Source of the DNA: DAIOHQ01 sp036744635
Lineage (GTDB): Bacteria; Planctomycetota; Phycisphaerae; Tepidisphaerales; Tepidisphaeraceae
Length of the DNA stretch: 62,837 bases
Direction: 5' to 3'
NCBI GenBank assembly: GCA_036744635.1
Contig: DAIOHQ010000002.1
Coordinates: 1 to 62,837 of the forward strand
Shown here piece by piece: positions 8,422 to 17,292 of the stretch (position 1 is its first letter; every line of letters begins with the position of its first letter). The notes under the pieces are model-generated. The model made no database searches. It had not been told where the DNA came from and saw only the letters and a list, made by a program, of their open reading frames with translations. A program made the position numbers and the translations under genes.

Positions 8422-11400
8422 ATGATGAGATCTCGCGCATTTCTGGCGGCGGTGTTGGGCAATTGTCTGTGCATTCTCGGTCAGAACCTTTACGCAGGCA
8501 CCCCCCACGCGGGCGCGGAAGACCTTGCCAAATCTCTTGCCGATGCGAAGCCCGGCCAGACGATCACGCTGCCCGAGGGACAAGTGCAGGCTGGCAACCT
8601 GGTCGTGCCGGCGGGAGTGAATCTGCGCGGGGCCGGCTATAGCAAGACGATTCTCGACGCCACCGGCTGCCAAAACGGAATCGTCGTCAAGGGCGGCAAG
8701 GGAACGCAAATCTCCGACCTGACAGTCCGGGGCGCTACGGCGGCCAATATTCAAGTCAGCGAATCCCAGCAGGTGACCATCGCCCGCGTGGTGGCTCGGG
8801 AGGGGCTCGGCGGGATCGGTTTCGCGGATGTCACCGACGGGCGGATCGAGAACTGTATCGTAGCGGCCAACCGCTACGGGATCCTGATGAAGGGCGGCCA
8901 GCGCAACTGCATCGTCAATTGCAGCGTCGTTCAGAACGCAGGCATCGGCATCAGCTTGGCCTCCGGCGAGAAGGCGACGGTTTTTAATAATGCTATCGCC
9001 GGCAACGCCACCGGCGTGTACATGGGTCAGGAACTCAAAGAATCCTATCTGGACTACAACCTGTACTTCGATCTGTATGTCGGAAAACTCGCCGAGCAGC
9101 TCGCCCGCCCGCACTTGGGCGACTGGAAGAGCCTCAGTGGCCAGGATGCCCACTCGGTGCAATTCGCCGCCACGTTCCGCGAAGAGAAAGCCGGCGATTA
9201 TGCCATCGTCAACCCGTTGGAATGGTCGCTGGAGCGGGCGGTGAGCTCCGATTGGGGCGCCAAACAGTTGGGCGAGGTCAAAGCGCCGCAAGCCGACATC
9301 AACGGCCAGCCCCGCCAGCAAGCGCCGGATTTGGGCGCCTACGAGACGGTTCTCACGCCCGCGCGTCCGGCCGATGGAACCTTTGAAATCAAGGGTGACG
9401 AAGGCATCAAGAGCGCCGGCATCTTCACCAAAGAGGGACGTGAAGTCAGCTATCTCTTCCAGAATCTGCCGCTGGCCAAGGGGCGGCATTCCTTCTGGTT
9501 CCCGCCGAGGACCTTTGAAGGCAAAGTCATCCCCGCCGGCACCTATGAGATCCGCACCGCCGAGAGCGATCTTGCCTGGGAATACCTCGGCTGGATCGGC
9601 GACACCGGCAAGGTGGCCGACGCCCGCTTGATGGCGGCGATAGGCGCCTGTTACTCCATGTTCGACGGCGATGTTCTTTACGTTGGCTCGGGTTGGTCCG
9701 AGGATGATACCTCTCTGCGCTGCTACAACCTTGCAGACCAAAAAGTGCTGTGGTCCCTGCCCGGCAGGGAAGGTCCCAGGGGACTGGCCAAGGGAGAAGA
9801 CGGTTACCTCTACATGCTGCGCGCCTTCGGCGAACAAGGGCAGTTTGCCCGCATCGACGGCAAGACCGGCAAGATCGCCGCGGGCTGGGGCACCGACAAC
9901 ACCGGGCAGATTTACTTTGAGAAGGGGGCCGCGATGCGCGACCTGGTGTGCCTGGACGGCAAATTCTACGTCTGTGACCCAGCCGCCGCGGTGATCCGCT
10001 ACGGCGATGCAACCAAGCCGATTCCCTGGTCGGGTTCCTTTCCCGCCGCCAAGGCTCAATTCATGGGCTTGGACGCTAAGACAAAGCTCCTGTGGATCTG
10101 CACCTCGGACGGAAAGCTACAAGCCCACAAACCCGCCGATGGCAGCCTGGTCGCGGATTATGATCCCAAGCTTGCCGATGTCATCGCGATGGCCGTCAGC
10201 GACGGAACGCTCGCCCTGGCCAGCCGCGCCACCGGCAAGGTTCATTTCTTTGACACAACCGATGCGGCGAACGTCAAGACGGGAAAGACGATCGGCCGCG
10301 GCGATGGTCCCTACGGCCTGTACCTGCCCGACCGCTTCACTTTTCAAAAGCCCTCCACCGGCTTCACCCACCTGGCGCTCAGCACCAAGGGTGATTTAGC
10401 GGTGGTTGACGGCCGGCGCGAGGTCGTGCTCGACCCCAAGGGGGAATTGCGGTGGTCTAACTTCGGCACCGGCAGCAATCCCTTCCCCTCTTTCGCCGAT
10501 CCGCACCGGATGTACATGGAGAACTACACCTTCCTGGTCGATGAGAAGACCGCCACCTGGAAGCCCGAGGGTTTCTGGAATATTCCCTGGCCCAATCCGG
10601 ACATCTCGAAATTTCTGGGCGATTTCAAGTTCAAGGATCGCACGTTTCTGGTCTATGCCCTCAGGGACAGCTTCGAGGTGTACGAATTCAGCGGCACCGG
10701 CGGCAAGCTGGTCTTCAACCTTGAAGGCAATCCCCGCCATCCGGACCGCTCGTCCAAGCTCCTGCCCAACGGCGACGTAATCACCTCCAATAAAGGGGGC
10801 GGGTGGGCAACCATCTGGAAGTTTGGTGGCCTGGACGCCGCGGGCAAGCCTGTCTACAACGATGCCGACGCCGTCAATATTCCCCATAAGCCTGACTCGT
10901 TCATCTCACCGTATACCTACGAGGTCAACGACAAAGCCAACCTGAGCCTGGGAACCCCCACCAAGAACGGCGGCATCATCGGGAATATCTGGGTCGGCAC
11001 TTCGCCCTACGGCACCGGCTGGTCCAACACCGCCGGCACCGACATGGCCGAGATCAACCCGGATGGCACCCTCCGCTGGTTTCACCCGCTGGGCATGTAC
11101 GGCGGTACCCCCGGCTTCGCTGACCTCAATGGCATCTATCTCGAAGGCGTCTGCACCCAACCGCAGCTTATCGCGGTCAATCCCGATGGTTTGGGACTGG
11201 GCACCGCCGGCCTGCCTGCCGCCGTGAACTACGACGGCTTCTGGATGGACTATGAAGGATCGCTGCAAGGCTACATCGGCACAGACGGACATCGCTACGC
11301 CATCATCGGCGACAATATCAAAGGCTGCGGCCACTGGTTCCGCCTGCGGAATGACGACAAGATCACCACTGCCACCCAGCCGGTGGCACTGAGCGAAGAG

Positions 11401-12162
11401 TCGGCCGGACGTCTCAAGGCAGTGAACGCCCCCAAACCCGGTAAGGTAGCCTGGCGTCCGCCCACGCCGACGCTGCGGATTCCCAAGTTGGCCAAGCCGC
11501 TCGCCATCGACGGCGACATGGCCAAATGGCGCACGCTGGGCATTGCCCCGCAGATCGTCATTACACCTGAAACCGCCCACGGCGGCATCAAGGGGCCCAC
11601 CGACGCCAGCGCAATTGTTCGCATCGCCCACCTGGATAACGACCTATACGTGCAGATCATTCGATTCGACGATGTCGTGACCTTCCATCAGCCGATGGCA
11701 AAGTCCTTTCAGCAGGACAATGTGGAAATGTGCCTTAATGGCTTTATGGATGGCGTCAAGATCATGGTCTCACCCACCACCGACAAGGGCATCGCCATGG
11801 TCGCACAGAAGTTCCTGGCCAAGACAGATCTTATTTCAGAACAGCACGCTCCGCGGAGCGTCAAGGTGCTGGACAATGCCAAGGACGTCCCGGAACGGGA
11901 GATGATCGAGGGCGTCTATGGGATCGATATGTCCGCGTGCAAAGTGATCGTCACCGAGTTCAAGCTTCCCATCGACAAGGAATCCTTCGCAACCAACCCG
12001 GCGGCGGTGTTCCCCACCACGCCAGGTTCGAGCTTCTGGCTGGGTTTCATGATCGACGACAACGATGAGCCGGGAGCGGACATCCAGCACTACATGTTCT
12101 GGCCGGCCACCTACAGCACCTTCCAGCCCAAAGAAGACGGCGCGCAAGCAGTCTTGGAATGA
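8422..12162 (+). CDS. Large secreted beta-helix / propeller / CBM9-like protein
   Basis: A 1246-residue exported protein. A signal peptide ends near LYAGTPHAG. Residues ~35-300 form a right-handed parallel beta-helix (repeated short strands, N-ladder, NGIVVKGGKGTQISDLTVRG), as in pectate-lyase-like folds. A central region (~380-1000) has repeating strand blocks with DGxLY/DGKxY turns like NHL or PQQ propellers. Residues ~1015-1246 form a CBM9/DOMON-like domain (PLAIDGDMAKW, then DNVEMCLNG). No catalytic motif is recognised. GGAG precedes ATGATG at 8422-8427. It probably binds or processes a polysaccharide together with its neighbours. The 3' end is overlapped by an opposing transposase remnant. 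Confidence 0.85.
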   Translation: MMRSRAFLAAVLGNCLCILGQNLYAGTPHAGAEDLAKSLADAKPGQTITLPEGQVQAGNLVVPAGVNLRGAGYSKTILDATGCQNGIVVKGGKGTQISDLTVRGATAANIQVSESQQVTIARVVAREGLGGIGFADVTDGRIENCIVAANRYGILMKGGQRNCIVNCSVVQNAGIGISLASGEKATVFNNAIAGNATGVYMGQELKESYLDYNLYFDLYVGKLAEQLARPHLGDWKSLSGQDAHSVQFAATFREEKAGDYAIVNPLEWSLERAVSSDWGAKQLGEVKAPQADINGQPRQQAPDLGAYETVLTPARPADGTFEIKGDEGIKSAGIFTKEGREVSYLFQNLPLAKGRHSFWFPPRTFEGKVIPAGTYEIRTAESDLAWEYLGWIGDTGKVADARLMAAIGACYSMFDGDVLYVGSGWSEDDTSLRCYNLADQKVLWSLPGREGPRGLAKGEDGYLYMLRAFGEQGQFARIDGKTGKIAAGWGTDNTGQIYFEKGAAMRDLVCLDGKFYVCDPAAAVIRYGDATKPIPWSGSFPAAKAQFMGLDAKTKLLWICTSDGKLQAHKPADGSLVADYDPKLADVIAMAVSDGTLALASRATGKVHFFDTTDAANVKTGKTIGRGDGPYGLYLPDRFTFQKPSTGFTHLALSTKGDLAVVDGRREVVLDPKGELRWSNFGTGSNPFPSFADPHRMYMENYTFLVDEKTATWKPEGFWNIPWPNPDISKFLGDFKFKDRTFLVYALRDSFEVYEFSGTGGKLVFNLEGNPRHPDRSSKLLPNGDVITSNKGGGWATIWKFGGLDAAGKPVYNDADAVNIPHKPDSFISPYTYEVNDKANLSLGTPTKNGGIIGNIWVGTSPYGTGWSNTAGTDMAEINPDGTLRWFHPLGMYGGTPGFADLNGIYLEGVCTQPQLIAVNPDGLGLGTAGLPAAVNYDGFWMDYEGSLQGYIGTDGHRYAIIGDNIKGCGHWFRLRNDDKITTATQPVALSEESAGRLKAVNAPKPGKVAWRPPTPTLRIPKLAKPLAIDGDMAKWRTLGIAPQIVITPETAHGGIKGPTDASAIVRIAHLDNDLYVQIIRFDDVVTFHQPMAKSFQQDNVEMCLNGFMDGVKIMVSPTTDKGIAMVAQKFLAKTDLISEQHAPRSVKVLDNAKDVPEREMIEGVYGIDMSACKVIVTEFKLPIDKESFATNPAAVFPTTPGSSFWLGFMIDDNDEPGADIQHYMFWPATYSTFQPKEDGAQAVLE

Positions 12163-12407
12163 TGTGGTTGGATAGCCGAGCGCGCCGAGGCGCCAGCAAA
12201 CAAACGTCGCACACGGCGCAAAACCCCCCCCTCGCTCCGGTGGCGAGGAGTACGCGCGATCTGCTCGCGCGTCTGCTCCTGGTTATCGACGCCCGGGGCC
12301 GCAAGCAACACCGCCCTGAGGCGGTCTCGACGCAGCACCTGACGCTCGCCAGCGATCCGCTGGCGCAACGTGGCGGCGTCGCCGGGATCTCGCAGTTCAA
12401 CACGCAT
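12111..12407 (-). pseudogene. IS630-type transposase N-terminal remnant
   Basis: The ATG at 12407 has a strong AAGGAGG six bases upstream. The first ~50 codons (MRVELRDPGDAATLRQRIAG, then RDRLRAVLLA and TREQIA) match the helix-turn-helix N-terminus common to IS630-family transposases. After that the frame degenerates in a G/C-run region near 12228-12240 and ends inside the 3' end of the upstream beta-helix gene. The DDE catalytic part and terminal inverted repeats are absent, so this is a dead fragment. It marks an old insertion at the edge of the decayed pilin/PEP-CTERM zone. Confidence 0.7.
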
Positions 12408-12510
12408 CAACAACCTCCTTGGTTAAAGAGGCCATAGTCTATCACATATTGACGCGTGGTGCGCCCGAAAGCACAAAGAGTGCCTGATGAATCAGGCGGA
12501 GCCTGCCGGG

Positions 12511-13354
12511 CTAATTCGAACGGGTAATATAGACTTTGGACAGTGCAGCCTGAGTCATCTCTATGCCTTCCACATGGCCATCAATAAAGAGCGTATTCAT
12601 GCGTTTGTTGTGCCGCTTAAAATCAAACATTGAGGTGTTGCCCGCATTGGCAATAAAGACGCCTTGATAGCAGTCCCCCATCGTCCTGTCGGCCTGGTTG
12701 GCCCACCAGAACATCGGATACCAGCCAAACTCCTGCTCGGGAAGTCCATCAGCGTAGTAGACAATTTGATTATGAAATTTCCTTTGAAACCCGTCGCGCC
12801 GACCAAGCGTGCTCGATGCATCCCCCTGCATTTTGTCGCCGCACAGGGGTTCGGAATGTCGTAGCTGCTCCAGCACAGCACCGAGCCTGGGGTGGTTCCG
12901 TCATAATTGATAATCGGAGCAAAGGTGGGATCCGCCGAGGGGCACGTGAAGATGTGTTTGAGCCCGTTATCCTCCTGAAGCGCCGCCGTCACGTCGGCGA
13001 AGGTGTCCAATTTAAGTTTGACGCCCAGGTACAGCGCCAGCGCCGCCGGCGAGGGTAGCGCCCGCGGCACGAAGTTATAGGTGAAGTAGACCTGGTGCGT
13101 CCGACCCGAATCATTGATCGCATCAGGCATCCCAAAAGTGCGGGTGAGAAGTCCGGCCATGGGGAAATATCCCTTGTGATCCTGGGCGTGCATGATTGCG
13201 GCATATCCGACCTGCCGCAGGTTGGACTGGCAGGCGACGAAATTCGCCGCCGCTCGCGCCTTGTTCAGCGCCGGCAACAGTATCGAGATCAACAGGGCGA
13301 TAATTCCGATTACCACTAGAAGTTCGACAAGGTAAATCCGCGGCGCGTTCGCAT
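12511..13354 (-). pseudogene. Type II secretion/prepilin-like H-x9-DG protein, broken by two frameshifts
   Basis: The ATG at 13354 with GAGGAG upstream starts MRTRRGFTL, a class III prepilin leader. The frame is lost at about 13327-13330, where one base seems missing (TTGTCGAA instead of a Leu-Val-Glu reading). From there VVIGIIALLISILLPALNKA continues in a second frame. Another shift near the CCCC run at about 12846-12849 moves into a third frame that ends with the planctomycete hallmark H-x9-DG (HNKRMNTLFIDG). With both shifts repaired it would be an ordinary ~280-residue pilin-like protein of the kind used in planctomycete pseudopilus systems. Either it is a pseudogene or the assembly has two indels. 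Confidence 0.8.
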
Positions 13355-13715
13355 GATATGCTCCTCAGGGAAATAGGAAAGCGTCCGATCAACACGCACT
13401 GTAACACAAGCCTGCTCGAACGTGCCAATCAAATTTTTCGATAAAGGGTTTTCATTTTGAGACTTGGAGAATTAGGGCGCACAAACCAACGCGAAAATCG
13501 CCGACTGTTGCAGGTATGATTTCGTCTGGCGAAAATCACATGAGGTGACGATCGTTCCTGCGCGCAGCATCGGGGAGTTGCCGCGAAAAAAACGGAGCAG
13601 CTGAGTAAAAAATTGAAAAGTTTTTGTTGACAACGCATTGCAGCCGAGGGTGCCTGAACATGTTGTTTGAGCGCTTGCCCTGCATTTGGGCGTGTAGAAA
13701 CAATTGGAGGATTCC
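13355..13715. other. Intergenic region between two divergent broken genes
   Basis: This 361-base stretch separates the divergent pilin and PEP-CTERM genes and should hold both promoters. It is more A/T-rich than its surroundings around 13420-13640. A TTGACA hexamer lies at 13627-13632, but no convincing -10 box follows at the right distance. No RNA gene or hairpin is seen. Confidence 0.4.
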
Positions 13716-14495
13716 ATGTCTCACTCTCTTCGTCAGCGATCTACTGCGCTAGGCGCAGTCAGCGCTTTGCTGATTGCTGCGGCTACCAGTCAGGCGTCCG
13801 TCATCGTGAACCAGGTACGCATTGTTCCTGCTACAAGTGCGTCGCCGACCAACTGGGACCCGAACAGCTCAAATGCGAATGTGGCGAACCCGAGCAACAC
13901 GGATTATGCCCAGGCTGGGCTGAATGGCGTGACGTTTACCGGAAACCCGACAGGTGTGACTGCTGGAAGTATCAGCAACCTGAACAACGCCCCCGCCGCC
14001 AAGAACACCGGACTGACCAACAATGATGATGCCGGTAACTCCTATATTGGCCCGGCTGCTTTCACCGACATCATCATCAACCTGAACGGGTCGGTGGACG
14101 TGCGGCAGTTCAGCGGCTACCCTTGGCACCACACAGAACAGCGCACCGGCCAGGAATACACCCTTACGGCAGCAATGCCTCCATCCAGCCCGCGTCGACC
14201 CCCTCTGACAGCGATGCAACGGAGGTTGGCAACGGGTGGTTCAACATTGCAACGGTGGATTCCACCAACATGAGCGACCCCACACACCTCAATGACACCG
14301 GCACCGCCAACACCACCCGTTGGGGGGAGGGCGATACCGGCGCCCCGATGGCTGCTGGTACACCAGCCCACAGGCCGCGGCAACTCAACACTCTGGGGCG
14401 AGATGGATGTCGTCACGGCAGTCCCCGAGCCGACAAGCCTCAGCCTGTTGGGCCTCGGCGGCTTGGTGCTTTTGCGCCGGCGCCGTTTGGCTTAA
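13716..14495 (+). pseudogene. PEP-CTERM exported protein with two compensating frameshifts
   Basis: The ATG at 13716 with GGAGG five bases upstream starts a signal peptide (STALGAVSALLIAAATSQAS). A Ser/Thr/Asn-rich secreted body follows. The first frame holds to about 14150, a second frame carries the sensible sequence (EVGNGWFNIATVDSTNM) to about 14360, and the first frame resumes for the C-terminus: VPEPTSLSLLGLGGLVLL plus an Arg-rich tail. That tail is a PEP-CTERM sorting signal recognised by an exosortase. The two shifts restore the frame, but the unshifted frame stops at 14273. It is either a true pseudogene or the result of assembly indels. Confidence 0.75.
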
Positions 14496-14565
14496 GGAGT
14501 TGGATTGAGTTCGGGAGGAAACGCTGCTAGTTAGGCATTTTCTTTTATTCTACACAGTTTCTTGC

Positions 14566-14640
14566 CCGCCGCGGGGCGCGTCTGTAGGCCGAACGGTTCG
14601 ATCCGTCGGCGGTTGACGCGCCCCAGCGGCGGTTTTTTTA
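14566..14640 (+). terminator. Rho-independent terminator after the PEP-CTERM gene
   Basis: The stem arms CCGCCGCGGGGCGCGTC (14566-14583) and GACGCGCCCCAGCGGCGG (14615-14632) pair almost perfectly. Seven T residues follow directly. The loop holds a smaller hairpin around CCGAACGGTTCG. It lies ~70 bases after the PEP-CTERM stop. The rest of 14496-14814 holds no gene that I can see. Confidence 0.75.
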
Positions 14641-14814
14641 TATTCGGGATCCGGCTATCGACGCTCTCTTTGGTCCGCGCTGACCTCACAGAATAGTCTC
14701 GCCGATTCATCGGCGGCATATGCACAACGGGGACCAGAGGGCGTGGTAGTTATGTTGCACACCGTCGTCTTGGCGACATGCCCGACATAAACCCGGCTTT
14801 CAGGAGCTCAATTC

Positions 14815-17238
14815 ATGCTTTTCGCTCTCTCTCTCTCAACGATGGGACGTTGCGGCCGTGCGTTATTGCGAGCGGCCGCCAGCGCGATCGCAGTCGTGCT
14901 GATGTTGCCGGGCATGGCCTCTGCCGCCACGAACAAGAATCTCGTCGCTGACGGCGGCGTCACCACGGCCAGCAATCCCACCGCCATCGCCGCCGCCATG
15001 CAAAAGCTTGTCGACGACATCGCCGCCGATCCGCAGGGTGGCACGCTGACGATTCCCGGCGACTACGCTCACTGGATGATCGACAGGCCCATCTTTGTTT
15101 CGGGCAACAACATCACCATCAAAGGCGATGGGGACGCGACACAAATTTACTCCGCCGCTTCCGTATACGGCACGTCTATGTTCGTGCTCGGCGCCAAAAG
15201 CAGCTACACGGACGCTGCCATTACCGCAAAGCATCGACCATCGCTGACTGCAGTGCTGGATGGAAGCGCCGGAAACGACAGGTATGGCCTGCGCACCTGG
15301 GCCGACGGCGTTTCGGCCTCCGGGTACTTCCCGTTTTCTCCATTTTGTGTGGGGCCAGGCGTCGACCAAAACATGATTACCTACTGGCACAACGACATCA
15401 GCGGGAAGATGGCGTTCGACCTTTGCGTGGTCAATAATGGAACCGGTGTCATGAAGGGTACGATTTGCGGCGCTGGTTCCGGCGGGCCGAATGGCGACAT
15501 CACCGATCCGCGCACCATCTACACGCTTGAGGCCAGCCCAACCGATGGAACCAACGTCAGATTCCGGTTTAAGACCGTCAATGCCGGCAACGCCGTCGCA
15601 ACTAATGACGTGCTGCTCAGCAAAGAGGCGCTGGGCGCCGGCGTTCATCGCTTTTCTGTGCAAATCGATCTTTTATCAAACCTCGCCTGCGGCTGGTTCA
15701 GCACCAGCACGTCGGGCTCGGGAGCGGGGCTCGTAACGCCGGTTCTCACAACGAAACTTAAGCTCGACGACGGCCTGAAATTCAAGGCCTTTGAATACGG
15801 CGCGTTGCGCTTGGGCCGCATGCCCCCGCAACCGTTCAGCGGAACGCCCAGCGCCGCAAACGGCGCGGACGGGGACTGGACCTATGCCGGCCTCGCCATG
15901 CGCAACACCGCCGCCTACGACACAACGGGCGCCATCGGCAGCGCACAGGCGCTTGCCGGCGGCGGCGCCGCAAATGACGGTATTCGCTACTTCCCCGGCC
16001 ACGAGGACAACAATCTTGTGGGGTTGTTGACTGCTGATGCGCCTGGCAGCGGCACCACCGACAACATGCTTGTCGGCATCCAGGCGGGGCGCTCCCTCGA
16101 CGGCGGCCGTGGCTGGGGCTACTGGCTTCCTGATCGAAAGATCGGCGCTGGCTCGAATTCCATCACTCTCAGCGACATGCATCTGATGATCGTTTCTTAC
16201 CGGCAGGGAATCGCGATGACCGTAGCCGAAGCAAGCAACGTCTCCCTCAAGAACATTTGCCAGGAACATTGCCTGCAGGGTGTCAGTACCTGGGGATGTG
16301 CCCCCGCCGGGGCGAATCTTCAGATCACTCATTCCTGCATGAACGGAACCGACACCTGCGTATATGCCAATGGCCAACATCTGGATTTGCTCAATGCCCA
16401 CATGGCCAGCGTCCAGTCCGTCATGTGCTTCGTCGGTTGCACCGGGCAAATTAAAAGATCCATGGCTGAGATTCCATCCGGAACGCCCGACTACATGATC
16501 AAGCTCCTGTCGGGCGCCAACGGCGGCCCGCTGACATTCCAGGGATGTGACTTTGATGAAGAGGGATATCCCCGCCCCAACCTTGCCATTTTCTACGCCG
16601 AACCCTCGGCCGGCGACCCCACATCGCTTGAAATTCGAGACTACGATCCGCACGAGCCCAGCAGCGACTTTTCAATGGTGGAGCTGGCCGATCCGCCGGG
16701 GAATCCCCCAAACATCGCTCCGGCCAAGCTGACATTCGAAACCGGCAGCGTCGGGGGCGGATCCGCCACCGTCAGCGTCGTCAATTGCCATTCCTCGAAC
16801 TGGTATGGAAAGATCCTCGACTTCGATCCAAGCTGGCTGAACTTCCTGAATTATGGGCCGGTCAAGTACGATGGGCCGGAAAATCAGTGCCACATCGTGG
16901 CCATCTGCGCCGCCAACCACACTAACCTGACCCCGCGCCCCAGCTATCAATATTGGTCCCCGAAAAAGGCGTATGGCACCAATGAGCGGGTGGAACTCAA
17001 CGGAAAGTATTATCGTGCCTTCTCGGGCAATACCAATGTTACACCTGGGACCAATCCCAAAATCTGGATACCCATTAAGATGACGTTTCTGGCCGGCACG
17101 TTTGTCATTCGACCTCCTAACGCGTCGTTGCAGCCAGCGCCAAAGTACACCGAGTACAAATGCACGCGGACGGGAACCTACGGCACTGGCAACGCCGAAG
17201 ATGAACCGGTCTTTACCGGCTCAAATCCTCTGCCGTAG
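14815..17238 (+). CDS. Secreted beta-helix protein with LamG-like insert and CBM5/12-like module (paralog 1)
   Basis: An 807-residue exported protein. A long basic/hydrophobic signal peptide ends at PGMASAATN. The next part resembles the pectate-lyase-3 fold (IAADPQGGTLTIPGDY, NNITIKGDGDATQIY). Residues ~180-370 look like a jelly-roll (LamG-like) insert, the beta-helix then resumes, and residues ~712-755 match the short CBM5/12 chitin/cellulose-binding pattern (WSPKKAYGTNERVELNGKYY). AGGAG precedes the ATG by eight bases. The catalytic residues of a named lyase family are not evident. It is 54 bases upstream of a clear paralog, so the two probably form an operon. Confidence 0.82.
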   Translation: MLFALSLSTMGRCGRALLRAAASAIAVVLMLPGMASAATNKNLVADGGVTTASNPTAIAAAMQKLVDDIAADPQGGTLTIPGDYAHWMIDRPIFVSGNNITIKGDGDATQIYSAASVYGTSMFVLGAKSSYTDAAITAKHRPSLTAVLDGSAGNDRYGLRTWADGVSASGYFPFSPFCVGPGVDQNMITYWHNDISGKMAFDLCVVNNGTGVMKGTICGAGSGGPNGDITDPRTIYTLEASPTDGTNVRFRFKTVNAGNAVATNDVLLSKEALGAGVHRFSVQIDLLSNLACGWFSTSTSGSGAGLVTPVLTTKLKLDDGLKFKAFEYGALRLGRMPPQPFSGTPSAANGADGDWTYAGLAMRNTAAYDTTGAIGSAQALAGGGAANDGIRYFPGHEDNNLVGLLTADAPGSGTTDNMLVGIQAGRSLDGGRGWGYWLPDRKIGAGSNSITLSDMHLMIVSYRQGIAMTVAEASNVSLKNICQEHCLQGVSTWGCAPAGANLQITHSCMNGTDTCVYANGQHLDLLNAHMASVQSVMCFVGCTGQIKRSMAEIPSGTPDYMIKLLSGANGGPLTFQGCDFDEEGYPRPNLAIFYAEPSAGDPTSLEIRDYDPHEPSSDFSMVELADPPGNPPNIAPAKLTFETGSVGGGSATVSVVNCHSSNWYGKILDFDPSWLNFLNYGPVKYDGPENQCHIVAICAANHTNLTPRPSYQYWSPKKAYGTNERVELNGKYYRAFSGNTNVTPGTNPKIWIPIKMTFLAGTFVIRPPNASLQPAPKYTEYKCTRTGTYGTGNAEDEPVFTGSNPLP

Positions 17239-17292
17239 GTGTTCAGGTCCTGTTGTCTGGATAGATCACAATAAAATCGCTTGGAGCAACTG

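Noticed and set aside
12111..12407. Active insertion sequence
   Set aside because: No DDE domain, no terminal inverted repeats and no target duplication could be seen.
13627..13655. TTGACA promoter for the PEP-CTERM gene
   Set aside because: No acceptable -10 box at 16-18 bases; not enough to call.
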